64,000 nucleotides of DNA from Brenneria bubanii (lineage in GTDB: Bacteria; Pseudomonadota; Gammaproteobacteria; Enterobacterales; Enterobacteriaceae). Of this stretch, positions 38,629-48,093 are shown piece after piece. A program made the translations under genes and the position numbers. The notes under the pieces are model-generated. The model was not told where the DNA came from. It worked only from the letters and a program-made list of their open reading frames with translations, and did not search any database. The first letter of the stretch is position 1; each line of letters starts with the position of its first letter. The stretch is from contig NZ_JAKMAJ010000006.1 in NCBI RefSeq assembly GCF_022378355.1, forward strand, positions 1 through 64,000, read 5' to 3'.

Positions 38629-40204
38629 AGCTCAGGCAGCGCGCTTCGGTTCCTCGTACCGCTGGATGGCGACCGCTACCATTATGTTGGGTACGATCGC
38701 CACAACCGCCACCGCCACCATTGTGAATGTCGCCATGCGCGACATTATGGGGGCTTTCGGCATGGGTCAGGATCAGGTTCAGTGGCTTTCCACCGCCTTT
38801 CTGGCTTCCATGACCGCCACCATGCTGGCGACCGCCTGGATGCTGGAACGCTTTGGTTATCGTAAGACCTATATCGGTTCACTGGTGATTTTCGTGATTG
38901 GCAGCGTGGTGGGCGCCATTAGCCAAAACGGCGCCGAAGTCATTATCGCCCGTATTCTGCAAGGCGGCGCCTCAGGCATTATTCAGCCGCTGGCGATGGT
39001 GGTGATCTCTCAGGTCTTTCCGCCGTCGCAGCGCGGCAAAGCGATGGGCATTTACGGCGTCGGCGTGGTGCTGGCGCCCGCGCTTGGCCCGACGGCGGGC
39101 GGTATGATGGTCGACCAACTGGACTGGCGCGCGGTGTTTATGGTGGTGGTGCCCTTCTGTCTGGCGGGCATTGCCGCGGCGATCTTTATCTTGCCGGGTA
39201 AATCCGCGCATAGGGATGCCCCGAAGCACAGGTTTGACGGCATCGGCTTCACGCTGCTGGTGATTGCGCTGGTGACACTGCTCAGCGGATTATCCAACGG
39301 CCAGCGCGAAGGCTGGGATTCATTTCTGATCGTCGGCCTATTGGTTTGCTCGCTGCTGGCCAGCATCGCCTTTATTGCCTATGAGCTGCATACCCCGCAC
39401 CCTTTGCTGAGTCTGCGAGTGTTCGCTAATCCGGCCTTCAGCGCCGGCTGTATCGTGGCTTTTGCGCTCGGCGCCGGTATTTATGCCTCAACCTATATTA
39501 TTCCGCTGTTTGTGCAGGGGATTCAGGGGTACACGCCAACGCGATCCGGACTGCTGCTGATGCCCGCCGGTCTGGCGCTGGGATTAGTCTTTCCCATTGC
39601 AGGCAGCATCAGCGACCGCGTCGTGCCCTATATTCCCGTCATCATCGGATTGGCGTTATTCGGCCTTTCCTGCTGGCTCTCAAGCTGGGCCGATACCAAT
39701 ACCCCCTTCTGGACCATGGCCTGGTGGATCGTCATCGGGCGCATCGGGCTGGGCCTGATGCTGCCGGCGATGAATGCCGGTTCGTTACGCGCCCTGCCGC
39801 CGGAGCATCTGGCTCAGGGCGCCGGTAGTCTGAACTTCATCCGTCAGCTGGGCGGCGCATTAGGGGTTAACCTGCTGTCGGTCTTTATCGAGCGCCGCGG
39901 ATCTTTTCATGGGGAAATACTGGCGGAGTCGCTAACTCGCGGCAATGCCGTCAGTACGGACGCCATCCGTCAGCTCAGCGGACTATACGCGCATTGGGGC
40001 AACCCGTTTGGCGAACCGCTGAGCACCAGCGTCAACCCCGGAGTGATGGAATTTATTGAGCGCATACTGGCGCCGAAGGCGCAGATGTTCGCCTATCAGG
40101 ATGGCTTCTATATGGTGGCGATGTGCTTTTTCGTCGCGATAATTCCCGCGCTGTTTATTCGCGGCCGCGTCTCGACGCTACAAGCGATCGCCAAAAACCG
40201 ATGA
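38615..40204 (+). CDS. EmrB-type MFS drug:H+ antiporter (DHA2, 14 TM)
   Basis: 529 aa with about 14 hydrophobic segments. Family motifs: TIVNVAMRDIMGAFGMGQDQ in helix 1, the LQGGASGIIQPLAMVVISQV region, GVVLAPALGPTAGGMMVDQL (motif C of antiporters), and PAGLALGLVFPIAGSISDRV. Together with the membrane-fusion protein it forms a tripartite efflux pump for hydrophobic compounds. The operon is MarR-HlyD-MFS, as in emrRAB. Start overlaps the previous stop by 14 bp. Confidence 0.93.
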   Translation: MSPIEAQAARFGSSYRWMATATIMLGTIATTATATIVNVAMRDIMGAFGMGQDQVQWLSTAFLASMTATMLATAWMLERFGYRKTYIGSLVIFVIGSVVGAISQNGAEVIIARILQGGASGIIQPLAMVVISQVFPPSQRGKAMGIYGVGVVLAPALGPTAGGMMVDQLDWRAVFMVVVPFCLAGIAAAIFILPGKSAHRDAPKHRFDGIGFTLLVIALVTLLSGLSNGQREGWDSFLIVGLLVCSLLASIAFIAYELHTPHPLLSLRVFANPAFSAGCIVAFALGAGIYASTYIIPLFVQGIQGYTPTRSGLLLMPAGLALGLVFPIAGSISDRVVPYIPVIIGLALFGLSCWLSSWADTNTPFWTMAWWIVIGRIGLGLMLPAMNAGSLRALPPEHLAQGAGSLNFIRQLGGALGVNLLSVFIERRGSFHGEILAESLTRGNAVSTDAIRQLSGLYAHWGNPFGEPLSTSVNPGVMEFIERILAPKAQMFAYQDGFYMVAMCFFVAIIPALFIRGRVSTLQAIAKNR

Positions 40205-40215
40205 CCCCCACCCAT

Positions 40216-40250
40216 CAGGCTGCAGGTGAGGCGCCTGCAGCCTGCCGTTG
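40216..40250. terminator. Terminator between the pump operon and the AI-2E transporter gene
   Basis: CAGGCTGCAGG / CCTGCAGCCTG, 11-bp perfect stem, 7-base loop, followed on the plus strand by CCGTTGTTTAAA. It lies between convergent genes and may serve both. Confidence 0.6.
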
Positions 40251-40251
40251 T

Positions 40252-41262
40252 TTAAATCAGAGAGGCCTCTTTCAACTCACTTTTCAAATAAGCGTAATAA
40301 ATCGGCGCGGCAATCACGCCAGACAGACCGAACGCCGCTTCGAATACCAGCATCGCCAACAGAATTTCCCAGGCGTGGGCTTTGATCCGCGAACCGACAA
40401 TCTGCGCATTGAGGAAATATTCCAGCTTGTGAATCAACATCAGATACACCAGCGCAATCAATGCCGTCGGCAGCGAGATGGATAAAGCGGAAATAAAGAC
40501 GATGGAATTGGAAATCAAGTTGCCAATCACCGGCAGCAAACCGAACACGAACGTCAGCACCACCAGCGTTTTGGAGAATGGCAAATGAACGCCGAAGCAG
40601 GGGAAGATGCCAAGGATAAATATGGCGGACAGCACGGTATTTACGACAGAAATTTTGACCTGCGCAAAAACAATGTTGCGAAACGAGGCGGACAACAGCG
40701 ATACCCGGCGCAATAGTTCCGCCTTCAGCATCGGCTTCTCGTCGCTGTTTTCCACATTATACAAAGAGATAATCGCCCCGAGCACCATTCCGATCAGCAT
40801 GGTGACGAAACCATGCAGAAAGCTTTTTCCCATGTTTTGCAGGATAGCGACATGCTGCTGCACCCATTGTAAGAACTCATGCTGCAGTTCTTCCATGCTG
40901 ACGGGCAAATATCCGGGCAGATAGACCATCAGTTGCTGCTGGATGTCGTTAAGGATATAGGCAATCCGCGTATTGAATGCCGTCGTGTCTTTCATTTCCT
41001 GCATCAGCAACCCCACCAGGCTACCGAAAAGCAGGCTCAACAAACTGACCACCAACGTGCTGATAATCGCGACCACGATCCAGCGGGCCCGTTTGCCGCT
41101 GATCACTTTTTGAAAATAGGGCGTCAGCAGGTTAACGATTTCATAAACCAGAAAACCAGCGATAAAACAGGCTAACAGACGCAAGGGCAGCAGCAGCAGC
41201 AAGCTCCCCATAATAAAGAAAAAGCTCAAAAATCGAGCTTGTTTCAGATTCAGTAACTGCAT
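40252..41262 (-). CDS. AI-2E-family transporter (PerM/TqsA superfamily)
   Basis: 336 aa from the ATG at 41262, chosen because AGGA lies 8 bases upstream; the frame extends to 41319 without support. About eight hydrophobic segments with a central extramembrane domain (residues 110-160, NDIQQQLMVYLPGYLPVSME). The C-terminal half has HLPFSKTLVVLTFVFGLLPV and GNLISNSIVFISALSISLPT, typical of the family. Members include TqsA, which exports autoinducer 2, and Na+/H+ antiporter-like PerM; the substrate here is open. Confidence 0.85.
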   Translation of the reverse strand: MQLLNLKQARFLSFFFIMGSLLLLLPLRLLACFIAGFLVYEIVNLLTPYFQKVISGKRARWIVVAIISTLVVSLLSLLFGSLVGLLMQEMKDTTAFNTRIAYILNDIQQQLMVYLPGYLPVSMEELQHEFLQWVQQHVAILQNMGKSFLHGFVTMLIGMVLGAIISLYNVENSDEKPMLKAELLRRVSLLSASFRNIVFAQVKISVVNTVLSAIFILGIFPCFGVHLPFSKTLVVLTFVFGLLPVIGNLISNSIVFISALSISLPTALIALVYLMLIHKLEYFLNAQIVGSRIKAHAWEILLAMLVFEAAFGLSGVIAAPIYYAYLKSELKEASLI

Positions 41263-41311
41263 GATGACGTCCTGTATACGTAAAACCAAGGCTAAATGTA
41301 AAAATGCAGAA

Positions 41312-41341
41312 ATACCCAATAGATTTCAAGATGAAGGGTAT
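41312..41341. repeat. Possible end of an ERIC-like intergenic repeat
   Basis: ATACCC and GGGTAT bracket a stretch (AATAGATTTCAAGATG) that resembles the terminal part of enterobacterial intergenic repeats. Only an end is visible, with no recognisable core, so this is weak. Confidence 0.25.
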
Positions 41342-42556
41342 AGAGCGAATGGCGCGATTTAGGCGGCAAGCCGGCTTATTCTTAGCTTTTTAGCGTAGAA
41401 ACGCCAGCGCGTTGTCATTCACCGTTATCCGCCGTTCGACCGCAGTACTGTCATCGGGGCTGAAACCCCGATGAAACCACGCAGACAATATCCGATATGG
41501 ATGCCGGGGCCAGGATTGTAATAAGATTTTCATATTAGAATAAATTACCGTTTTTACCCGACGTGTTCAGCTCGCGGATAACATGGCCAGAAGAAAGCGG
41601 CCAGGGAACCTCGTCTCTGTCCATCCGGCATTGGGGCGAAAAGGCGCGACGCGCAGTTAATGAAATGTTGTTATTTAATGTGGTCCCGTAACAATCGAAT
41701 TGCGCACTCCGACTAATAAGCCGACAATAAATAGTGCCGACATTTCTGAACAATGGCATAAATTAACAATTAAGAAACCCTACCCCGTCGTGGGTAGGCC
41801 TCGCCCCCGAGGCAGACTCATCGGCAACGAGCTTGACCGGCCGAAAAGCGGGCGTCGTGGAGAAACAGAATGAACCCAAAGCACCAAGGCGGGAAACAAA
41901 GCTAACACACCTAAAATTTGAAGTATGACAGCATAAGTTAATAAATAACCAGCGGGAAACAGCATTTATCAGACTATCTGACAAGTCGTTGAACATTTAA
42001 AAATAATGAAATTATTCAGAAAGCAAAAATTGCGCCTTACACAAATTTTATCAAAAAATGCTTTTTCCGAGACATCGCGTTACCTCAGGGAAGCAACATC
42101 GCTAAGCCGACACCCGGTATAGGAAACTAATCAATAAACAAACAAATAAAAAATAATTAATTATTTTTTAAAAAATCAACCTTAATATAGCCAGACCACC
42201 CCTAACAACTCATGCCATTGATTATTTTGGCAAGGCAATAGCATTAAATGATCATCGGCATTTTTTAATGTTGCGATCGAGGAAAAGATTAAGTTTGGCG
42301 GGAAGTAATATTTAGCATGCTGCCAGATTTAAAATTCGATTAATAAGGCTAGTTTATATATTTCGGGCTAAAAAATCACTAACGTTGAAAAAGATAAGCG
42401 ACCATTACATTACAGGCTGGCATCAATACAATAGGACGTTATTGCTGTCGCTATGCGCAACTACAGCAGGTTTTTGCTATCATGTTTAGGCAATAGCGGG
42501 CTGCCGCAAACAACGCAATCTCTGGCGTGATAAGGGAGGCCTGCAAACCGATGCGT
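41342..42556. other. Gene-poor stretch with hairpins and an AT palindrome
   Basis: About 1.2 kb without a gene I can support. Two adjacent hairpins lie at 41779-41798 (CCTACCC/GGGTAGG) and 41798-41813 (GCCTCG/CGAGGC). On the minus strand the first is followed by GTTTCTTAA, so a leftward transcript could end here, and a short minus-strand frame with a hydrophobic start (41965 to 41780) runs through them. A 22-bp perfect palindrome of A and T only lies at 42148-42169. The rest is AT-rich and featureless. Confidence 0.4.
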
Positions 42557-42943
42557 TTAAGAAGCCAGGTTCGCTGGCGGTTCCTCCTGATTCAGGATCA
42601 AGAGAGAAAGTACGCGATTTTCAACATTCAGTTTGGAGAACGATAACGTGCCGAGCCGCCTTTTGGTAAAGCCGTCGGACAGCAGGTCTGACACCACGTG
42701 CGTACTTAATGCATTGGCGTCCGTCATGAAATTTTGGTAGGCGAACTTCACGCTAATCGGCAGAACATCATCAATAGAGACCGGCGTATTCATTTCCGAG
42801 CGTAGCCCGAAATGTGCGTTAAAAGCAGAATTGGCGCAAACAACTTTGCACGTTTCATCAATGACTGCGACAGCCCGTCGTTCATTTTGAACTGGCTGGC
42901 TTAACATGCCAATGATCTCGTTCCGGCCGAATATCAGACTCAT
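42557..42943 (-). CDS. Orphan PAS-domain protein
   Basis: 128 aa from the ATG at 42943, which has AGAGGG six bases upstream; the frame opens 18 bases earlier. The core is a PAS-like sensor (VAVIDETCKVVCANSAFNAH then FGLRSEMNTPVSIDDVLP), followed by predicted helices and strands (LSFSKLNVENRVLSLLILN). No output domain, no membrane helix and no neighbouring kinase, so it is a single-domain cytosolic sensor or the surviving part of a larger protein. Function unknown; alternatively the N-terminal part of a NifL-like or LuxR-type regulator. Confidence 0.6.
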   Translation of the reverse strand: MSLIFGRNEIIGMLSQPVQNERRAVAVIDETCKVVCANSAFNAHFGLRSEMNTPVSIDDVLPISVKFAYQNFMTDANALSTHVVSDLLSDGFTKRRLGTLSFSKLNVENRVLSLLILNQEEPPANLAS

Positions 42944-43320
42944 TATTTCCCTCTGCGTCATGCTATGTAAAAGATACCGCTAAGGGCTGATAGCAACCGC
43001 CTAACGATAAGCACTCAACTCACCGGTTTCCCATGAGGACATCCGGCATAATGTAGTTATCTAAGTTTTTTAGTTTTAAAAACCGGATCCTGCTGAATAA
43101 GAACAAAAAATAAAATTTGGATTTAGCTGGCTGGTTCACAGACCTTTACTTGTATTCCTAATCAACGATCCAAAGACATTAATGAAAGCACCGAGATGCA
43201 TACTGATTATCCATACAATCCGCATGTTGATAATCAGATAAGTCTAAATGGCTACTCTGAATAGAAATATAACCTGAATAGTGTTGTCACTATCGGCGGA
43301 ATAAAGGAGATCTTTATACG

Positions 43321-43345
43321 TTTTGATCGTAAAGGACGATCAAAA
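43321..43345. promoter_or_regulatory. Perfect 10-bp inverted repeat upstream of acs
   Basis: TTTTGATCGT and ACGATCAAAA around AAAGG. It lies about 300 bp upstream of acs and 10 bp from a second dyad. Either a regulator site or a hairpin; no regulator can be named. Confidence 0.45.
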
Positions 43346-43354
43346 GATTGAGAA

Positions 43355-43373
43355 CAATAGATGTAATCTATTG
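43355..43373. promoter_or_regulatory. Perfect 8-bp inverted repeat upstream of acs
   Basis: CAATAGAT and ATCTATTG around GTA, centred about 30 bases from the centre of the preceding dyad, roughly three helical turns. It may be part of the same control region. Confidence 0.45.
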
Positions 43374-43437
43374 AAAACAATGGATTGATCGTTATATTCA
43401 TCACAGGGAAGGGAATAATTCTTCTAATTTTTTATAG

Positions 43438-43453
43438 TGTGACATATATCACC
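43438..43453 (+). promoter_or_regulatory. CRP-binding site upstream of acs
   Basis: TGTGACATATATCACC matches TGTGA-N6-TCACA in 9 of 10 consensus bases. It lies about 190 bp before the acs ATG. CRP activates acs in E. coli, so the location is as expected. Confidence 0.7.
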
Positions 43454-43641
43454 GACTATGTGTATCCCCTAAATTCAGCAAGTCACTGACTTTACTGATA
43501 AGCCACGCTATTTCACCGCCAGACCCTTATTGTTTTTCTCATATTGCGTGATCCGTCGCTCAAAAAAGAAACAAAAACCACCAGTTAATCATGATTAACT
43601 TTTTATTGACATATTGTTAACATAATTAAGGAGACGCGCAT

Positions 43642-45603
43642 ATGACCCAATACCATAAACACGCCATACCGGCCGCTATTGCGGAAAATGCCCAGATAAA
43701 TGCTGATCAGTATAAGAAGAAATATCAGCAATCCATTGATGATCCAGCCTCTTTTTGGCGCGAACAGGGGAGAATTATTGATTGGATCAATCCGTATCGG
43801 CAAGTAAAAAACACATCGTTTGATCCCGGTCATATTCGGATTCGCTGGTTCGAAGACGGTACGCTCAACGTAGCGGCGAACTGTCTGGACCGCCACCTGG
43901 CGGCACGTGGCGACCAAACCGCGATAATCTGGGAAGGCGATGATGCCAAAGAGAGTAAAACCCTCACCTACCGGGAGTTATACCGCGCCGTCTGCCGCTT
44001 CGCCAACGCGCTAAAATCACTGGGGATAAAAAAGGGCGATGTGATCGCCATCTACATGCCGATGGTGCCGGAAGCGGCCGTCGCCATGCTGGCCTGCGCG
44101 CGTATCGGCGCTATCCATTCGGTTATCTTCGCCGGTTTTTCTCCGGAAGCCATCGCCGGGCGAATCATCGACTCCAATGCCAGACTGGTGATTACGGCTG
44201 ATGAGGGTATCCGTGCCGGACGAATCATTCCGCTTAAGAAAAATATTGATGAAGCGTTACAAAACCCCGCAGTAACAAGCATCAGCAATGTGCTCGTATT
44301 CCAACGAACCGGAAAAGAGACGGAATGGCAGACCGGACGCGATCTTTGGTGGAGCGACCTGATCGAACAGGCCGACGATCGCTGCCCGCCGGCAGAGATG
44401 AATGCCGAAGATCCGCTGTTTATCCTATATACCTCGGGTTCCACCGGCAAACCCAAAGGCGTATTGCATACCTCCGGCGGCTACCTGGTTTATGCGGCGA
44501 TAACCTTTAAATATGTCTTTGACTATCACCCCGGCGATATCTATTGGTGCACCGCGGACGTCGGCTGGATTACCGGGCACAGCTATCTGCTGTATGGACC
44601 GCTGGCCTGCGGCGCCGTTACCCTGATGTTCGAAGGCGTGCCCAACTGGCCGGATGCCCGGCGCCTGGCGCAGGTTATCGACAAGCATCAGGTCAATATT
44701 CTCTACACCGCCCCCACCGCCATCCGGGCGCTGATGGCCGAGGGAGATAAATCCATTGAAGGCACTTCGCGAAAGTCGCTGAAAATCATGGGGTCCGTTG
44801 GAGAACCGATCAATCCGGAAGCCTGGGAATGGTATTTCAACAAAATCGGCAACGGCAGGTGTCCCATCGTCGATACTTGGTGGCAGACAGAAACCGGCGG
44901 TTTCATGATTACCCCGCTGCCCGGCGCGATTGAGACCAAAGCCGGTTCGGCGACCTATCCTTTCTTCGGCGTTCAGCCGGCATTGGTGGATAATTTGGGA
45001 CATCCGCAGCAAGGCGTCGGCGAAGGCAATCTGGTGATTACAGACTCCTGGCCCGGTCAGGCTCGAACCCTGTTTGGCGATCATGAGCGGTTTGAACAAA
45101 CCTACTTTTCCACCTTTAAAGGCATGTATTTCAGCGGCGACGGCGCTCGCCGTGATGAAGACGGCTATTACTGGATCACCGGCCGCGTCGATGATGTGCT
45201 GAACGTATCCGGCCATCGGCTGGGCACGGCGGAGATCGAATCCGCGCTGGTCGCGCATCCCAAAATCGCCGAAGCCGCGGTGGTAGGCATCCCGCACAGC
45301 CTGAAAGGCCAGGCGATTTATGCCTATATCACGTTAAATCACGGTGAGGAGCCGTCCAGCGCGCTGTATCAGGAAGTTCGGGACTGGGTACGCAAAGAGA
45401 TCGGCCCGATTGCCACACCGGATATTCTTCACTGGACCGATTCGTTACCAAAAACCCGCTCCGGCAAAATTATGCGCCGCATCCTGCGCAAAATCGCGGT
45501 GGGCGACACCAGCAACCTCGGCGATACCTCGACGCTGGCCGATCCCGGCGTGGTGGAGACGCTGCTGGCGGAAAAACAGACAATGAACGCCGCCCCCCAA
45601 TAA
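43642..45603 (+). CDS. acs: Acetyl-coenzyme A synthetase
   Basis: 653 aa, full length. It activates acetate in two steps through acetyl-AMP to acetyl-CoA and lets cells scavenge acetate. Adenylate-forming motifs: [12 protein letters not shown] (about residue 265), [55 protein letters not shown] and the lysine acetylation site TRSGKIMRR (about 607) that is silenced by Pat-type acetyltransferases. AGGAG upstream of the ATG. No actP or yjcH follows, unlike E. coli; a convergent two-component system lies downstream. A CRP site is present upstream. Confidence 0.97.
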   Translation: MTQYHKHAIPAAIAENAQINADQYKKKYQQSIDDPASFWREQGRIIDWINPYRQVKNTSFDPGHIRIRWFEDGTLNVAANCLDRHLAARGDQTAIIWEGDDAKESKTLTYRELYRAVCRFANALKSLGIKKGDVIAIYMPMVPEAAVAMLACARIGAIHSVIFAGFSPEAIAGRIIDSNARLVITADEGIRAGRIIPLKKNIDEALQNPAVTSISNVLVFQRTGKETEWQTGRDLWWSDLIEQADDRCPPAEMNAEDPLFILYTSGSTGKPKGVLHTSGGYLVYAAITFKYVFDYHPGDIYWCTADVGWITGHSYLLYGPLACGAVTLMFEGVPNWPDARRLAQVIDKHQVNILYTAPTAIRALMAEGDKSIEGTSRKSLKIMGSVGEPINPEAWEWYFNKIGNGRCPIVDTWWQTETGGFMITPLPGAIETKAGSATYPFFGVQPALVDNLGHPQQGVGEGNLVITDSWPGQARTLFGDHERFEQTYFSTFKGMYFSGDGARRDEDGYYWITGRVDDVLNVSGHRLGTAEIESALVAHPKIAEAAVVGIPHSLKGQAIYAYITLNHGEEPSSALYQEVRDWVRKEIGPIATPDILHWTDSLPKTRSGKIMRRILRKIAVGDTSNLGDTSTLADPGVVETLLAEKQTMNAAPQ

Positions 45604-45650
45604 TCATCTGACCGAGCCGGCAACGCCTCCCGCAAACCTCGCGCCGGCGT

Positions 45651-47108
45651 TTAGCGGCAAAGACGGCCGCCATGGTTAGCGGCGGCGTTAAGGCATAGAT
45701 AGACTATCAGTCCCGGGTGGGCGGACTCAAGACAGAGCCTGCCGCCGTGTAGATCGGCAATCGCTTTGACCAATGATAAACCCAGACCGTAGCCCGACTG
45801 CTGCGGTCTGGCGTCCAGGCGCTGAAAACGCTGAAGCGCTTTCTCATGATGCCACACCGGGATACCGGGTCCCCGGTCGGCGACGGTTAGCGCCATCCGG
45901 CCCTGATAAAGCTTCACCCCGAGGGTGATCTCTTTTCCCTGTGCCGCGTACTTCAGCGCATTTTCCACCAGATTGGCCAAAGCCTGGAATAAGAGCGCCC
46001 GATCGCCGAACAGCTGAATGCCGGCCTTAACCTCTATCAGTAAACGACAGCCGCGTTCTTCCGCCAATGGCTGGTAATATTCAATAACATCCTCCAGCAG
46101 CAGCCGCGCGCCAATCTGTTCAAACTGATGGATACAGCGCCCGCTCTCAATCTCGCCAATACGCATCACCGAGCGAAACAGACCGAGAACGTTGTGCACT
46201 TCGCTCACCGCCAGATTCAGCTCATCGCGAATATCAGCCTCCAGCCCGGCGCGCTCGGTCAGGTTAAACAGTCGGTTTTGCAGATGCGTTAACGGCGTGC
46301 GCAACTCATGAGCGATGTGGCTGGAGGTATTGCGCACCTGCTCCATCAGACGTTCGATACGCTCCAGATTCTGATTGATATCCGCGCTCAGGCAGTCAAA
46401 TTCGTCGCCGTAGGGCGACAACGGCATCCTGACCTGCTGTTCGCCGGTACTGTACCGATGAAGCGCCTCACGAATCTGCTCAACGCTGCGTAAATTACGC
46501 AGGCTAAAGCGCCGACTGACCAGCAGCACGACGAACAGCCCGGCGCCGGCCACCAGCGGGATCGCGCTTACCCGCTCGAGCATCGGACGAATGTTATAGG
46601 CCGTAAACAACACCCCGCCATCATTCAACATGACCGATAGGCCGATCAGATTAGGATCGTTTTTACTGGAAAGAATATCTTTCAGGCACGCGACATCCAT
46701 CTTGCAGCCGGTGCTGTGCACATTTTTCAGCGGATGATTATGATAAAGAATATCGCCATGTTTATCCATCACCAGAAATAGCGGTAATTCATCATTCTTC
46801 GCCAAATTATCCTGACGAAGCTGCGCAATCAGACTTTCCGTATTGATTAAGCGTGACTGTACCGAGTAATCATAAATATTACCCAGAATCACTTCGCGCA
46901 CATGCGTTCGAATTAACGTTTCGCTTAATATACTGAAACCGACAATACTCATTAGCATCATTAATAAAAAAATGAGGGTAATAGATTGTCTGAAATTCGC
47001 CGTACAGACAAAGCCAGGATATTTATTTTCCCCTACTAACTGCCAGTGTTTTATTTTTACCTGCCAGCGTTGGCCTGATTTTATGTTATTCCGTGTAGCT
47101 GCCGACAT
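45651..47108 (-). CDS. Two-component sensor histidine kinase
   Basis: About 485 aa from the ATG at 47108 (the frame opens at 47126). It has a first membrane helix (ITLIFLLMMLMSIVGFSILS), a periplasmic sensor of about 130 residues with two cysteines (GCKMDVACLKD), a second helix (LVAGAGLFVVLLVSRRF), a HAMP-like linker, the phosphoaccepting His in SSHIAHELRTPLTHLQ, the N box LVENALKYAA, and G boxes DRGPGIPVW and GYGLGLSLVKAI. The gene overlaps the response regulator's 3' end by about 23 bp. The paired periplasmic Cys could form a disulfide or bind metal, which with the Fur-like site upstream points to an envelope or metal signal; that is inference. Confidence 0.93.
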   Translation of the reverse strand: MSAATRNNIKSGQRWQVKIKHWQLVGENKYPGFVCTANFRQSITLIFLLMMLMSIVGFSILSETLIRTHVREVILGNIYDYSVQSRLINTESLIAQLRQDNLAKNDELPLFLVMDKHGDILYHNHPLKNVHSTGCKMDVACLKDILSSKNDPNLIGLSVMLNDGGVLFTAYNIRPMLERVSAIPLVAGAGLFVVLLVSRRFSLRNLRSVEQIREALHRYSTGEQQVRMPLSPYGDEFDCLSADINQNLERIERLMEQVRNTSSHIAHELRTPLTHLQNRLFNLTERAGLEADIRDELNLAVSEVHNVLGLFRSVMRIGEIESGRCIHQFEQIGARLLLEDVIEYYQPLAEERGCRLLIEVKAGIQLFGDRALLFQALANLVENALKYAAQGKEITLGVKLYQGRMALTVADRGPGIPVWHHEKALQRFQRLDARPQQSGYGLGLSLVKAIADLHGGRLCLESAHPGLIVYLCLNAAANHGGRLCR

Positions 47109-47796
47109 CTGTTCTATCCTTATCAACAGAACCTAACGCATACCCCATTGCCCTTAAGGTCTTTATTAACGGATACGGAAATCCCTTATCAATTTTTGCC
47201 CGCAGTTTCGACATATGGACATCGATCAAATTGGTCTGCGGATCGAAGTGATAGCCCCATACCCGCTCCAGCAACATGGTGCGGGTTATCGCCTGCCCAG
47301 GATTTTCCATTAATATAATCAATAACTTGATTTCTTTATCGGTTAATTCGATACGCTGACCGCCGCGCCAGGCGACCCGCTGCAGACGATCGAGCTGCAA
47401 ATCTTCAAACGTCAGAATCGCAGCGTTATCCGCATGGCGTTTACCCCGTCGCGCCATAATATCCAGACGCAATCTTAATTCATTAAAATTAAACGGCTTA
47501 CCGAGATAATCCTCGGCGCCAAGCTCCAATCCCATTACTCTGTCAACATCTCTGTCCAATGCGGAAAGCAACATAATCGGCGGGTGACGCGATCCCTGTA
47601 ATTCACGTAATACGCTAAAGCCATCCATGATCGGCAGCATTCTATCCAGCAGCACGACATCATAAACTTCATCTTTTATTGCTTTTAATGCATGCGCGCC
47701 ATCGTGAACCATACGGCAAGAATGGCCATATGAATGTAATTTCGAGCCTAACCAATGGCACAATACGGAATCGTCATCAACCACCAGTACACGCAT
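47086..47796 (-). CDS. OmpR/PhoB-family response regulator
   Basis: 236 aa. The receiver domain has the acidic pocket VDDDS, the phosphorylation Asp51 in VVLLDRMLPIMDGF and Lys100 in GKPFNFNEL. The winged-helix DNA-binding domain covers residues 130-225 (ELTDKEIKLLIILMENPGQA; VWGYHFDPQTNLIDVHMSKL). The C-terminal tail after GYALGS is short. Co-transcribed with the kinase gene. Targets unknown. Confidence 0.94.
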   Translation of the reverse strand: MRVLVVDDDSVLCHWLGSKLHSYGHSCRMVHDGAHALKAIKDEVYDVVLLDRMLPIMDGFSVLRELQGSRHPPIMLLSALDRDVDRVMGLELGAEDYLGKPFNFNELRLRLDIMARRGKRHADNAAILTFEDLQLDRLQRVAWRGGQRIELTDKEIKLLIILMENPGQAITRTMLLERVWGYHFDPQTNLIDVHMSKLRAKIDKGFPYPLIKTLRAMGYALGSVDKDRTDVGSYTE

Positions 47797-47837
47797 CTTT
47801 TTCCCCTGCTAAATGTCGCTATTCACCTATTTTATTT

Positions 47838-47852
47838 ATGGGTAATACCCAT
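47838..47852. promoter_or_regulatory. Palindrome in the response-regulator leader
   Basis: ATGGGTA-A-TACCCAT, a perfect 15-base dyad 42 bases before the start codon. It could be a regulator site or a small hairpin of the leader. Confidence 0.4.
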
Positions 47853-47944
47853 TTATTATTTCAGGCGGATATAACAAACAACGCCCTTTTCCACCTCTGC
47901 CGTAAAATCACGGGCAGAAAGTATCATCGGCACACTATTAGCTA

Positions 47945-47963
47945 GATAATAACAATCATTATC
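47945..47963. promoter_or_regulatory. Fur-box-like site upstream of the two-component genes
   Basis: GATAATAACAATCATTATC matches the 19-bp Fur consensus (GATAATGATAATCATTATC) at 17 of 19 positions. It lies about 150 bp upstream of the response regulator; the antiporter gene on the other side points away from it. Suggests iron control of the two-component system. Confidence 0.6.
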
Positions 47964-48024
47964 ATTTAGTGACAAGCCATTTACAATCGAACCGGCTGCT
48001 TTTAAATGTAAGGATTTAGAAAAG

Positions 48025-48050
48025 CCTCCCATCGGCTAAGCGATGGGAGG
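48025..48050 (-). terminator. Terminator of the antiporter gene
   Basis: CCTCCCATCG / CGATGGGAGG, 10-bp perfect stem with a 6-base loop. On the minus strand it is followed by CTTTTC, as expected for a Rho-independent terminator. Confidence 0.75.
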
Positions 48051-48093
48051 GGAGGAAAAGGCAATGATTATAGAATCTAACGAGCCGTCAGTC

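Noticed and set aside
41763-41996. Short minus-strand frames around the paired hairpins
   Set aside because: They run through two GC hairpins and have no ribosome site; only a hydrophobic start speaks for one of them.
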